Shown here: positions 29,276 to 38,817 of the stretch, in pieces
How positions within the stretch are numbered: position 1 is the stretch's first letter
Layout: each line of letters begins with the position of its first letter
Source of the DNA: Campylobacter portucalensis
GTDB taxonomy: Bacteria; Campylobacterota; Campylobacteria; Campylobacterales; Campylobacteraceae
Direction of reading: 5' to 3'
Assembly (NCBI RefSeq): GCF_009690845.1
Contig: NZ_VWSJ01000012.1
Coordinates: 1-64,000 of the forward strand
Length of the DNA stretch: 64,000 bases
Program-made: the position numbers and the translations under genes
The notes under the pieces: generated by a model
Database searches by the model: none
Told to the model about the DNA's origin: nothing
What the model saw: the letters and a program-made list of their open reading frames with translations, nothing else

Positions 29276-30200
29276 ATGAAACAAGTAATTTTTAATGACA
29301 ACGATGAGTGTAGTAAAATTTCAAATAGGAAATATTATAAGTTAGATGGTAATGATGAAATTGCATTGTCATCCATTGAAGAAAATCCTAGAATTTATCC
29401 ACTTAATGGATTTTTTAATATGAATAGATTTGAAAAACAAGAATATAAACTTGTAGAATTAAACGCAGATACTAAAAAAGAAATTAACAATGATACAAAA
29501 GGCATTTAAGAAAACAGTCAAAACACAGAAGATAAAAATGAAGCAGAAGAAAACAAGACAGAAAGTATCCAAGATAATAATCAAGACATAGAAAACAAAA
29601 AAACAAATACAGTAATAGAAAATGACAAAAATATAAGTATAGAAAACAAAATAAAAAACTCTCAAGAACTTGAAATAAACAATGAAATAAAAAATGTAGA
29701 AAACAAAAACGAAAATAAAAACAGAAGAAGAACATTTATTAGACAAACTTATTAATCAAAAAATAGATAACCCTGAATTAATGAAAGAAGCAGATGAAAG
29801 TTTCAAAAAAGAAAACAAAGAAAGAAAAATAGAAGAAAATGAGTTAAAAGAAATGAAAAAAAAATACTAGAAGAACAGAGCCAAAAAGAAGAAATAATGG
29901 ACGCTTTTGAAGAAACAATAGACAGCGATACAAATAATCTAAAAATAGATAATGCAAGTTTAATGTCAAAAACAGATGAAGGTGTAGCTGAAAAACTAAA
30001 TGAAGTAAAAGAAACACAAGAGGCACAAAAGGCTGAAATAAATCTTGGAAACAAAAAAAGAACACAAATTTGAAGCAGATATTAAACCAGAAGAGCTAAC
30101 TTTTGACAAATATAAAATAGATGAAAAAAGAAAAGCAGAAGAAGACGCTTTAAAAGAGCAAATTCAAAGCGACTTAGCTGGATTAAAAAAAAGCCGATAA
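29276..30200 (+). pseudogene. Low-complexity Glu/Lys/Asn-rich protein, frameshifted
   Basis: An ATG at 29276 starts an intact 77-codon frame (MKQVIFNDNDECSKISNRKY) ending at 29509. The neighbouring frames continue with long E/K/N-rich coiled-coil-like sequence (ENKTESIQDNNQDIENKK, MDAFEETIDSDTNNLKIDN) to 30200. Three or more frame changes are needed. Composition suggests a long accessory plasmid protein; its function is unknown. Confidence 0.5.
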
Positions 30201-30202
30201 GA

Positions 30203-30358
30203 ATGAAAAAAAATGCCAAAAAATTGGTAAAGTTAAAGGGATATAAATATATGGTATTTTTAAATGATAAACAATTTTTGAATTTTCATTTTTTAAAAAG
30301 CCTACAAAAGCACGATATTATCGAAGTTTTAAAAGGTTTTAAGATATACTTAAAATAA
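30203..30358 (+). CDS. Possible 51 aa basic protein
   Basis: ATG 30203 opens MKKNAKKLVKLKGYKYMVFL and ends at 30358. There is no strong ribosome site. It may be a real small gene or the tail of the preceding relic. Confidence 0.3.
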   Translation: MKKNAKKLVKLKGYKYMVFLNDKQFLNFHFLKSLQKHDIIEVLKGFKIYLK

Positions 30359-30425
30359 ACTTAAAAAATAAACTAATACTAACAAAACCACCATTTTAGC
30401 GGACTTTTATAGTTATGGTATTTTT

Positions 30426-30446
30426 AAACGCTAAACATAAGCGTTT
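30426..30446 (+). terminator. Short stem-loop
   Basis: AAACGCT (30426-30432) pairs with AGCGTTT (30440-30446) around a 7-base loop, followed only by TT. It is a weak terminator at best. Confidence 0.35.
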
Positions 30447-30470
30447 TTCAAAAAAAAGGAGTAAATAAAA

Positions 30471-30660
30471 ATGAAAAACAAAAAACGAAAAAGTAGAATT
30501 AATTTGCAAAATAGCAAAAGAGGTGATTTTAGAAAATCAAAATTCTATTTTACAAAAATATTTAGTCAAAGAAGGCCTAAAAAAAATTAAAACTGTTGAT
30601 GAGTCGATAGGGCGGAGAACGGTTATTTTTATTTTGGAGCAATATGAGAATAAAATATAG
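30471..30660 (+). pseudogene. Small regulator-like gene broken near its start
   Basis: A good ribosome site (AAAAGGAG) precedes ATG 30471, but that frame gives only a basic 39-codon product. The frame that looks like protein (KVELICKIAKEVILENQN, TVDESIGRRTVIFILEQYE) joins it after a frame change in the A-rich start and ends at 30660. Confidence 0.4.
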
Positions 30661-30699
30661 TATGTAAATAAATTTTATAAAAATTCAAAATATTTCAGC

Positions 30700-31194
30700 T
30701 TAATTAATGAGAAAGAAAAAAATACACAAAATGAAATCCTAACAAAAGATTTTTTAAAATTTATGGAGCTTAAAAACAATAGATTAAAAGCTTTAATGAT
30801 TTTAAAAGAATGTTTTAAATTTAAAAGAATTATCAAAAAAAAACGCTTTTAATACAAAATTATCACGCAAATTTAAATATCTTTTTTGATGAAATTAAAA
30901 TCACAAAAAAACACATTTTATTTAATTGAAAAGATTTTTTATCCATACCTTAAACGCTCTAGCTATATAAATTTAGTTGAATATAAATTTTTAAGTATGA
31001 GTATTTTAAATTTTTATCTAAATGAGCGATATATTACAAAAAACGACTTTGAAAAGTATGAAAAAGTATATGTTGAAATTGAAAAACTGCATAAAACAAC
31101 TGATTTTTCAAAATTTATATACATTAAAAGAGAAGAATCGGAAGATTTATTAGATTTTAGAACTTATTTGAAAAAATTTAGGGAAAAATCTTAG
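30700..31194 (+). pseudogene. Degraded unknown gene with 102-codon open end
   Basis: The part 30886-31194 is open and encodes a helical, aromatic-rich protein (IEKIFYPYLKRSSYINLVEY). Upstream pieces such as LKNNRLKALMILKECFKF are in other frames. No motif is recognised. It is probably the C-terminal half of a plasmid gene. Confidence 0.4.
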
Positions 31195-31234
31195 TTTTCC
31201 ATAAATTATAAAAGATTGCATAAATTTGTGAAAT

Positions 31235-31559
31235 CTAACGCCTATTTTTTAAATCTTTTGTATTTTTCTTAATCATTACAGAAATACTAAAAGACTCATC
31301 ATTATAAACTTTTTTAAATTCCATATTATTTGCCAAGGAATTAGCAAATATATTTGTAAATGTATTATTTATATTATTGAAAGGCTTATTTTCATCATCT
31401 TCTTTTAGCATACGCTTTAAAAATTATGTATGTTTTTGAAAATCATCAAATAAAAGCTTTTTAGTATTAATATTTTGCTTATTTTCTTTTGATATAAATA
31501 CCTTGGTATAAAATAAAACACTACCTCTTTTTTTATCTTTTGGTTTTTCGTCTATTGGA
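31235..31559 (-). pseudogene. Unknown protein fragment
   Basis: The minus strand reads TPIDEKPKDKKRGSVLFYTK and continues to KNTKDLKNRR with one stop near 31425. There is no start codon. The residue pattern looks coding, but no family is recognised. Confidence 0.35.
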
Positions 31560-31664
31560 GTAAAGTTAAAATTTCAAAAAAATTATAATAATTTTAAAAT
31601 TTTATGTAATATAATCCATCTTTTTTATAATATAATTGTATCATATTACATAAAAAGAAAAAAA

Positions 31665-32037
31665 ATGTTAGATGAACTGTTTATAAAAACAACGCCCTAA
31701 TAAAACTAAATAACCAAAAATTTAAAAGATACTTTATACAAACTACTGATTTAACCAACAGGTTAAGTATAGTTTTGAGAAAATCGTGGCATTGGTAAAA
31801 CAACTACTCTTGAACAGCTTGCAAACAAAAACCAAGGAAGTCTTTATTTAAGCCTTGATGATATAGAAATTTCAAACGACATTACAGAGATTATTAAAGA
31901 ATTTGTTTTTGAAATAGGCGGAGCCAAAAAAGCTTTAATCAAATAAAAGATAATAAAAAATCATTTGTGGTCTCTGATAATTTAGAGATTGGATTTGGAA
32001 GTAAAATACCGCTTTAACTTTTTGGGCTAATATATTA
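31665..32037 (+). pseudogene. AAA ATPase relic with its middle deleted
   Basis: After ATG 31665 the translation reaches a P-loop (RGIGKTTTLEQLA) and SLYLSLDDIEIS, then passes directly to FVFEIGGAKK and SFVVSDNLEIGFGSKIPL. In the intact relative at 23389 these are the N-terminus and extreme C-terminus, about 300 residues apart. A large internal deletion plus frameshifts and a stop therefore inactivated this copy. Confidence 0.7.
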
Positions 32038-32080
32038 CAATAAACTTAAATTTGATTCAAAATTAAAAAAGTCTTTATTG

Positions 32081-32256
32081 TCATTTAAAATCTTTTTTTT
32101 GAATTTCTGGTGAGTGCTTGTTGATATTATCTACTAAATACTTTTCAATAATAGCAAATGTTTTTTCCAATTCATCTAAACTACTTTGTAATCTTTTTAT
32201 TTCAAAGCTAATTAACTCATCTTTTACTTTATCGCTTAATTGTTTAAATCTTGCAT
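32081..32256 (-). pseudogene. Small coiled-coil protein behind the partition genes
   Basis: The minus strand encodes ARFKQLSDKVKDELISFEIK and ends SPEIQKKDFK at 32081. The ATG at 32256, with AGGAG before it, is one base out of frame with this. It follows the ribbon-helix-helix gene by 13 bases and may be a third gene of the partition operon. Confidence 0.45.
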
Positions 32257-32269
32257 TTTAACTCCTATT

Positions 32270-32557
32270 TTAATCGATTCCAAAAACTTTAATAGCAATG
32301 TATTTTGAAATAGATAAATTATTTTCTTTTGCTTTTTTTACTAGTTCGTTTTTTTGATCTTTTGTTAGATAAATTATAACTTGTTCTGTTTTTTTATACT
32401 TATCATCAACTAGAGGTCTTCCTTTTGTATTTTGAAAAGTTTTTTTGGAGCCTTTTGCATTTTCTATAAACTCGTCTATGTTATTTACCTTATCTTTATT
32501 CTCTATGTTTTCAACAAAAGCAAAACTTTTATTTTCATTTTTTTTAAATACTGCCAT
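32270..32557 (-). CDS. Ribbon-helix-helix partition (ParB-type) DNA-binding protein
   Basis: This 95 aa protein has a basic, flexible N-terminus. Its C-terminal ~45 residues (EQVIIYLTKDQKNELVKKAK, NLSISKYIAIKVF) have the ribbon-helix-helix pattern. It lies 61 bases downstream of parA on the same strand, the usual position of the centromere-binding partner in type Ib partition systems. It probably binds a nearby centromere and represses the operon. Confidence 0.75.
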   Translation of the reverse strand: MAVFKKNENKSFAFVENIENKDKVNNIDEFIENAKGSKKTFQNTKGRPLVDDKYKKTEQVIIYLTKDQKNELVKKAKENNLSISKYIAIKVFGID

Positions 32558-32618
32558 TTTTTATTCCTCTTTTACAAATATTATATTATTATTTTAATAG
32601 TAAATTATTTATTATATA

Positions 32619-33281
32619 CTATTTATTTGCATATTCTACTAACTCATTAAAAAAACTATTAAAATCACTATAAGCTTTTTCATTTTTATCACAAAATTCC
32701 ATCACCCCTTGCCCATTCGTAAAAGAATTTTTATAAGCTTCTCTTTCATAAATAACTGATTCCATAAGTTTTAAATCATCTAATTTTTTATCTTTTATAT
32801 ATTCTTTTAAATCTTCTATTTTTTTAGACAAAAAAGGATTTGGGGAAGCTTTTGAAATAATTATTAGAGCTTTTGAGCTTGGATTAAAAATTTTAGCTTG
32901 TGTATAGAGATTTATCATCTTATTTAAAACTGCAATATCTAAATCACTTGGTATTGTAGGGATTATTATAATATCTCCAATTGCCAAAGCCTGCCTCATT
33001 TCATCACTATCCCTTCCTCCTGTATCAACCACAATGGAGTCATATTTTGATTTTAGACTTTGAATTTCTTTTGTTAGAGATAAACCAAATTTTGAAACAG
33101 AATTAAAAATAAGTGGTAAGTTTTTACTTTCCCTTATGTTTGTAAAAACTTCTATACTTCTTTGAGGGTCTGCGTCTATTAAAAGAGTATCATCACCCTC
33201 TAAGCTTAATTTTACAGCTAAATTTATAGCTATATTTGTTTTTCCACTTCCGCCTTTTTCATTACATATTGATATTACCAT
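32619..33281 (-). CDS. parA: ParA-family partition ATPase
   Basis: This 220 aa protein has the deviant Walker A motif KGGSGKTNIA at its N-terminus, Walker A' DADPQRS near 38 and DTGGRDSDEM near 90, as in small plasmid ParA proteins that lack an N-terminal DNA-binding domain. It is intact, unlike most neighbours. The partner ribbon-helix-helix gene follows. An active partition pair in a chromosome suggests a recently integrated or still excisable plasmid. Confidence 0.9.
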   Translation of the reverse strand: MVISICNEKGGSGKTNIAINLAVKLSLEGDDTLLIDADPQRSIEVFTNIRESKNLPLIFNSVSKFGLSLTKEIQSLKSKYDSIVVDTGGRDSDEMRQALAIGDIIIIPTIPSDLDIAVLNKMINLYTQAKIFNPSSKALIIISKASPNPFLSKKIEDLKEYIKDKKLDDLKLMESVIYEREAYKNSFTNGQGVMEFCDKNEKAYSDFNSFFNELVEYANK

Positions 33282-33470
33282 ATCCTGCCTTTTTTATATA
33301 AATTAACTTAATTGTATAATTATATTAATATACAACTTAAAAAGCAATTAAATACTATTAAATTAATAATTAAATACTTTCTTAAAAATTTAAGAAAATA
33401 GAACATATTTTTTAATTCGTGCGTTGGCTTTTGTAGGTTTATTATAAAAAAAACGTTTTCATAAAATGTA

Positions 33471-33499
33471 TTTACATTGTAATAATAAAGTGCTACAAT
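33471..33499 (+). promoter_or_regulatory. Promoter/operator of the RelB-YoeB pair
   Basis: TTTACA (33471-33476) and TACAAT (33494-33499) are 17 bp apart. The -35 overlaps a palindrome TTACAtTGTAA (33472-33482), a likely site for autorepression by antitoxin or complex. Confidence 0.6.
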
Positions 33500-33523
33500 A
33501 CTCATAAAATAAAGGAGATAAAA

Positions 33524-33766
33524 ATGACAACCGTAACAATAAGAGTAAGTGATTATGATAAAAAGAAAGTTGAACAAATTTTTAGTGATTTAGGACTTAA
33601 TATAAGTAGTGCAACAAACACATTTTTTAAACAAGTGATTTATAACAAAGGAATTTCATTTGAATTAAAAGTTGATCCATTTTATTCGAAAGAAAATTTA
33701 AAAAGGCTTGAAAAAAATGCTAAAGAAATGAAAGAAACTGGTGGAAAAATTAAGGATATATTTTAA
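33524..33766 (+). CDS. relB: RelB/DinJ-family antitoxin
   Basis: This 80 aa antitoxin starts after a strong ribosome site (AAAGGAG). Its N-terminus TTVTIRVSDYDKKKVEQIF and SSATNTFFKQVI are the RelB/DinJ ribbon-helix-helix, and the C-terminal ~25 residues should wrap the toxin. The stop overlaps the toxin ATG by one base, so translation is coupled. Confidence 0.88.
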   Translation: MTTVTIRVSDYDKKKVEQIFSDLGLNISSATNTFFKQVIYNKGISFELKVDPFYSKENLKRLEKNAKEMKETGGKIKDIF

Positions 33767-34029
33767 TGTTAAAAGCCTTTACAAATGATGAGTGGGAAGA
33801 GTTTTGTTATTGGCAAAAAAAAGATAAAAAAGTTTTTAAAAGAATTATTAAGTCAATTAAAGACATTGATAGGAATCAACATAATGGCACAGGTAAGCCT
33901 GAGAGATTAAGTGGTAATTTATCAGCATACTGTAGTAGAAGAATTGATAGCAAAAATCGCATAGTTTATAAAATAGAAAATAAAATAATAAGAATAATTC
34001 AATGCGGATCTCACTATAAGGATAAATAA
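33766..34029 (+). CDS. yoeB: YoeB-family mRNA endonuclease toxin
   Basis: This 87 aa toxin is intact and typical: FTNDEWEEFCYWQKKDKKVF, RIIKSIKDIDRN, GTGKPERLSG, RRIDSKNRIVYKI and C-terminal CGSHYKDK, which includes the catalytic His-Tyr region of YoeB. It cleaves mRNA in the ribosomal A site when free of its antitoxin. It is coupled to relB. Confidence 0.92.
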   Translation: MLKAFTNDEWEEFCYWQKKDKKVFKRIIKSIKDIDRNQHNGTGKPERLSGNLSAYCSRRIDSKNRIVYKIENKIIRIIQCGSHYKDK

Positions 34030-34132
34030 TGCTTTTTTAAAAATTATATAATATTAATTAAATTGTTAATTACTAGTATTTTGATTATAAAATACTAGTA
34101 ATAAATAGTTTTTATTTATTTTTTTTTTTTAA

Positions 34133-34387
34133 TTATAAGTATTTTTTTCTGTGAGAAATTTTAACAACTAAAATTATAAGTTTATCATCTAGTATTTGAG
34201 CTAATATTCTATAATCTCCACTTCTGTATCTCCAAAGACCAAGCAAATTTCCAGCCAATGGTTTGCCATCATCTTTTGGATTATTCAAGCTCTCAATAAA
34301 TTTTAATTTTTTAAAAATCTGAATTTGTATATGCTTATCAAGCTTTGCAAAATCTCTTTTAGCTCTATCATTTAATTCAACTTTCAT
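34133..34387 (-). CDS. RelE/ParE-superfamily toxin
   Basis: This 84 aa protein shows the RelE pattern: DRAKRDFAKLDKHIQIQIFK, GKPLAGNLLGLWRYRSGDYR and VVKISHRKKYL. It starts 11 bases after the antitoxin gene on the same strand. Length and residues look functional. Confidence 0.85.
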   Translation of the reverse strand: MKVELNDRAKRDFAKLDKHIQIQIFKKLKFIESLNNPKDDGKPLAGNLLGLWRYRSGDYRILAQILDDKLIILVVKISHRKKYL

Positions 34388-34398
34388 ACATTTAAGCC

Positions 34399-34587
34399 TT
34401 ATAAAGATGAAATTTCATCTAAAGAATAAGTTTTTTTGCCACTGCTTTCATTAATTGATTTCATAGCTTCTTTATAATTATCATAATCATCAAGCAAGTT
34501 TTTAACTGCTTCTTGTAAATAGCGGGATTTTGTTCTTTTTGTTTCTTTTACAAAAGTTTCAAATCTTTTTGATAATTCATCATTCAA
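34399..34587 (-). CDS. RHH antitoxin partner of the RelE-like toxin, start uncertain
   Basis: The 62-codon frame begins at a TTG; the family pattern (IQLTFRLNDELSKRFETFVK) extends five codons further upstream, where no ATG exists before a stop (TAG). The start codon may be mutated, or a rare start is used. The C-terminus SGKKTYSLDEISSL is typical of the toxin-binding tail. It is probably an antitoxin controlling the toxin at 34133. Confidence 0.75.
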   Translation of the reverse strand: MNDELSKRFETFVKETKRTKSRYLQEAVKNLLDDYDNYKEAMKSINESSGKKTYSLDEISSL

Positions 34588-34836
34588 TCTAAAAGTGAGT
34601 TGTATATCTTTTTCCTATTATTGTAATTTTTGTAATGCAAGTATAACAAGCAAAACATTAAAAAATCTTAAAATACTATAATAAGTATACAATTAGCATA
34701 TTTATTTATATGCTAAATTTTTAAAAATATTGAAAAATTTATAAACTTATTTTAAAAAACGGTAATTAAAATATTTAAATTAATTTAATTTTTTTACTTT
34801 TATTTTATTGTATTAAACAATTAAAATAATTGTATT

Positions 34837-35158
34837 TTAATATAAATAGTTTTTAACTCTAACCAATAAAAAATCAAAAATTTCTTTTAATTCTAAGCCT
34901 CTTTTATGATTTTTATCATCGCTACTATTTAGTAGTGCAGATATAATATCTTCTATTTTTTTTTATTTTAGTATTTCTAGTTTGCTCAATATCAATTTCT
35001 AAATAATTTGTTAAATACTCCCAATGTTCTGGTAAAAAAGTAGCTGCAAACTCAATCATAGACTTTGAATCTACAATATTGTTAATTTTATGATTTTTTA
35101 AACAATTTATTGTTGCATTAGATATGGCAACCTTATCTTCAAGTGAAATTGTATCCAT
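34837..35158 (-). pseudogene. Unknown ~106 aa protein split at a T9 tract
   Basis: The frame from 35158 (MDTISLEDKVAISNATINCL) enters a run of nine T (A on the coding strand) at 34956-34964 and then stops. One base less restores KIEDIISALLNSSDDKNHKR to a stop at 34837. It could be phase-variable or decayed. It lies directly upstream of the exonuclease relic's partner in reverse order and has no known family. Confidence 0.5.
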
Positions 35159-35170
35159 ATTTTTAATTAC

Positions 35171-35960
35171 CTAATTTAAATAATTTAAACCACTTCTTTG
35201 TTTGCCATAACTATCAACATAGTTTAAACAAGCTACATCCTCAAATAAAGTTTCATGTTCAAAAACTTTACCAAAATTTATTCTTGTGATAAAAATAGGT
35301 TTAAAGCAATCTTCATAAAGTTTTTTAAAATCAAAATTATATCTTACGGATAAAAGAACTATAAAAAGTATGTGCAAAACAATAATATCCGATAAGGCAC
35401 TATGTGCAACTATATTTTTAACTTTATAGTTTTTTACAAGTGTTTTAAATGTTTCTTGATTAGACATAAGTGTGCATTGATCGTTTATAAAAATCTTTTT
35501 TTATCACTATGAAAATCAAAATAATATCTAAAATATTGAAGTGATGTTTTTTCACAATCTGAATGCTCATCAGCAAATAATTTTAAAAGTCTTAAAGAGT
35601 CAAGTGTTCTTTTTCTTGGTAAAAAAATATCTTCTTTTGCAAGCATGTTTCTATCAAAAATTTCATTATGTGCTACAAAATAAACACTTTCATCTTCAAT
35701 AAATTTTTCAAAATCAGTTATTGCATTTGAGTTTTTAAACTCTTTTGCATCGTCTATATCTTGATACCAAATACCATGTGTAGCTGCTGAACTAGGGCTT
35801 ATATCAACTGGTGGCTTAATATATTCTTCTTTATAAAACAAAACACCATTTAATAGATCTTTTAAACTCACAACCGAATAAACGATTTGCAAAATTCTAT
35901 CTTCTTCTTTTAATCCTGTTGTTTCAGTACCAAAAACACTATTTTTATATCTTGCATCAT
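35171..35960 (-). pseudogene. DEDDh 3'-5' exonuclease (DnaQ-like), frameshifted
   Basis: From ATG 35960, repairing one base gives VF-GTETTGL, where GTETTG stands for the usual catalytic DTETTG, so the first metal-binding Asp is also lost. The block at 35485-35892 contains SPSSAATHGI and VYFVAHNEIFDRNML, both exonuclease motifs. The frame then changes near 35485 into 35171-35467, with KNIVAHSALSDIIVLHILF. The resemblance is to plasmid or phage exonucleases of ~260 aa. Two frameshifts and a lost catalytic residue make it inactive. Confidence 0.7.
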
Positions 35961-35969
35961 AGCCCTTTA

Positions 35970-36455
35970 TTAGTTTTTTAAAACATCTAGCATTTCTTTG
36001 CTTAATTTTTTATTTTTTATATAGTCTTGAACACTTTCAGGCTCTAATACTGCTGTGTCATCCATTACAAAAGTTTTAAAATCAATATTCATCTCTTTTT
36101 GTAAAGTCTTTACGCAATTTATTGCTTGATTGCTAAGTGCTTTATATAATAAAAGTGAGGCGATTTTATCGTCTGGCTTGCCACAATCTTTTAAAATGTC
36201 AATAAAAACAACTAAGCCCTCTGTATCATCAGCAAGAGTAAGCTCATCTGCTATTTCTGGAAAAGTTTGATTTTCGAGCTCATAATCTCTTTCTCTATTT
36301 ACCATTGAGTCATCTGTTGGTTCTAGCATTGTTTCTAATTTTTCTTTATAGCTCTTTAATACTTTTGAGTTTGTTTTATCGATATAATCAAACTCTCCTG
36401 CATTTAAAAAGTAACTTGTTAAAACTAAAATAGTAGCAACTTTTAAAAATTTCAT
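35970..36455 (-). CDS. Unknown exported 161 aa protein
   Basis: It begins with a signal peptide (MKFLKVATILVLTSYFLNAG) and is otherwise acidic and helical (EIADELTLADDTEGLVVFID), with two cysteines that could form a disulfide. No lipobox is present, so it is probably periplasmic. It lies between the type III restriction relic and the exonuclease relic and is intact. I do not recognise a family. Confidence 0.65.
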   Translation of the reverse strand: MKFLKVATILVLTSYFLNAGEFDYIDKTNSKVLKSYKEKLETMLEPTDDSMVNRERDYELENQTFPEIADELTLADDTEGLVVFIDILKDCGKPDDKIASLLLYKALSNQAINCVKTLQKEMNIDFKTFVMDDTAVLEPESVQDYIKNKKLSKEMLDVLKN

Positions 36456-36503
36456 TTTTTATCCTTTTTTAAAAAATTTTATTATTTTATAATATTATTA
36501 AAT

Positions 36504-38817
36504 TTATCTAAAATCTTGGTTTACTTTACTTTTTTCAGTGCTAAAAAATGGAAATCCGATTACTGTTAGGCTGCTATTATCTTTACTGTATTCACCACCA
36601 AGAAATTAAAGCAATTTCTCTTTCCAGCTATCTATCCCTTTGCTATCACCTGATAAATGCCCACCTTTTGGCTCAAAGATATACTCGGCAGTTAAATCTC
36701 CATTATCGGCTTCATCTTTTTTAATACCGAAAAATATAAAATCAGGTTTAAATCCAAGCCCATAAGTATCACCATCTTTTCTATTGTCAAAAATTTTAAA
36801 CCCCCTAAAGCCATCATTTTTAAAAATTATCCACTCTTTAAATATAGCATCAATTTGCATTTTTCTTGATTCTATAAATTCAACAAATTCTATCTCAAGA
36901 TTGCTATCATGTGAGTATTTATCATAATACATCCACTCTCTTGCATCTCTTATATCTAGTTTTTACTTGACAATTACTCTATCCTCAAAAGCTTTTTTAT
37001 CTAATTTTTCTATGTTAAAATCGCTTACTGCATATTCATCTTGTTTTTCAAACATTATTTTTTGAAGATTATTTAGGATATATTCGCATATATTAAAGCT
37101 ATTTTGTATATTGAATTTTTGTTCTTTGTCAAATAAAAAATCTAAATTTGATAAATACTCATAAAATTCTGCTCTACTTTTTACACCAAATTTAGTTGCA
37201 ATTTCACTAAATTTAAGACCTGTTTTATTAAATGCTTTTTGAAATATTGAAAAATCAATACACTCTTTTAATCTCATAGATCTTTTAAAATTTGTATCTT
37301 TACTAGGCTCTTCTTTAAAAATATCAGAGTTTATAATATCATTTGAAAAATGTAATTCTTTTTTCTTCAAGCTCTACAAATAAGCCATTTTCTACCATTG
37401 ATTTATTTAGATTTTCAATATAATCAACATAAAATTTTCTAATATATCTGTTTTCAACATCTCCAAAAGGAAAATATCTTGCACCTCTACCTATAAGTTG
37501 AGCCTCTTGTGTTGTTACTATGCTTGTTTTTACCTTCTCCCAAACGAACAATATCAAATAAATTTAATACATCCCAACATTCATTTAGTTTATCAACTGC
37601 AAAAATAACTCTTATATTGTTGTCTTTATCCTCAAGGTTATTAAGAAGTAGTTGGTTATTTTTTTCAGCTTCCATTCTTTGCATCTAAAATAACTTCTTT
37701 TTTAAAGATGTTTTTATAAGATTTACAATAGTTTTTGCAAAAGAATTGCCAAATTTCTTTGTAAAATACTCTTTGCTTTGTAAAAACAAAGCATTATTAT
37801 GCGATAATAAATAAAACTCCTCTATATCTTTGCTGGTTAAATTTTCTATCAAACTTTCAAATTTAGCCTTATTGCTTTGTGAATCTTTAATAGTTTCACT
37901 TTTAAATAAAATTACAGGCTTAAGAGAGATTTTATTATCATTAGCCAAAATTTCCCTATACAAACTAAGCAAAACTGCACCTAAAAATCTAATTTTAATA
38001 TCTCTGTTTTCATATTTGGATAAAAGAATCCTTTTTGAATATCCTGCATTGCAAAATTTTTTAAGATCATATTTAAAAACTATAATATCTCTGTATTTTT
38101 CAAGCACATTTTTATCTTTTAGAATAGTTGCACTAAACTCATACATTAAGTTTTTAGGATTGCTATTGTATGCTTGTTTTATGATGGTTTCCCAGCTTAA
38201 TTCATCTTCTTTTTCTGCTTTTGTACTTGCATTTAAGTGATGTACTTCATCGGCTAAAAATACAAGCTTTTTACCTTTTAGATCATCAAGCGTTATAGAG
38301 TTTTCTCTCTCATTTGTAAAAAGGAAAAAAAGTCCTTGAATAGTGCTAAAATAAATATTTATTGCATTTTCTTTACTCTCAACTAAATTATTTATTATAT
38401 TTATATCAAATCTTTTTGAGTCTATTATTATTATTTCATCACTATACAAATACTTGCTTGATTTTGGATCGGCAAAATTTATCTTAGTTTTTTCTAAAAT
38501 CACAGCTGAGTTTACAAAAAAGATAAAGTTATTGTAGCCCTTTTTATAACAATCAAGTATCAAAGCAGCCATTATCATAGTCTTATTACCACTTCCTGTT
38601 GCCATATTAAACATTAGGTGTCGTTTTGGTTCTTTTATCTCTTCATTTTTTTAAATAGTGCTGCAGGGCTTTTTCTTGATACTCTCTAAGTTCATTTTTT
38701 AAATTACTGGTAATATGAGTTACTATTTTAAATACGCCATATTTTTCTATATCTTTTTCTAGCTTATCACTATATGTTTAAATATTTTCTTCAAATAAAC
38801 TAGACATTATATCTCTC
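36504..38817 (-). pseudogene. Type III restriction subunit Res, multiply frameshifted
   Basis: From ATG 38817 the pieces rebuild a type III restriction enzyme. They include an N-terminus with REYQEKALQHYL, a P-loop region MATGSGNKTMIMAALIL (with Asn where Gly-Lys is expected), helicase DEVHHLNAST, VIFAVDKLNECWDVLNLFDI, RGARYFPFG and a C-terminal nuclease region (GFKPDFIFFGI, YIFEPKGGHLSGDSKG). At least five frame breaks are visible, and the final piece ends at 36504. It overlaps the end of mod by 3 bases (stop and ATG shared), the normal mod-res operon. Confidence 0.85.

Noticed and set aside
29459-30065. Several long, Phe/Leu/Cys-rich minus-strand frames
   Set aside because: They are mirror frames of the low-complexity Glu/Lys/Asn-rich coding strand (AAA/GAA codons read as TTT/TTC) and have no ribosome sites.
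33320-33577. 85-codon minus-strand frame between parA and relB
   Set aside because: It overlaps the relBE promoter and the start of relB and has no family pattern or ribosome site.
37830-38240. 136-codon plus-strand frame within the res relic
   Set aside because: It is antisense to recognisable helicase sequence on the minus strand; composition is an artefact of that coding.
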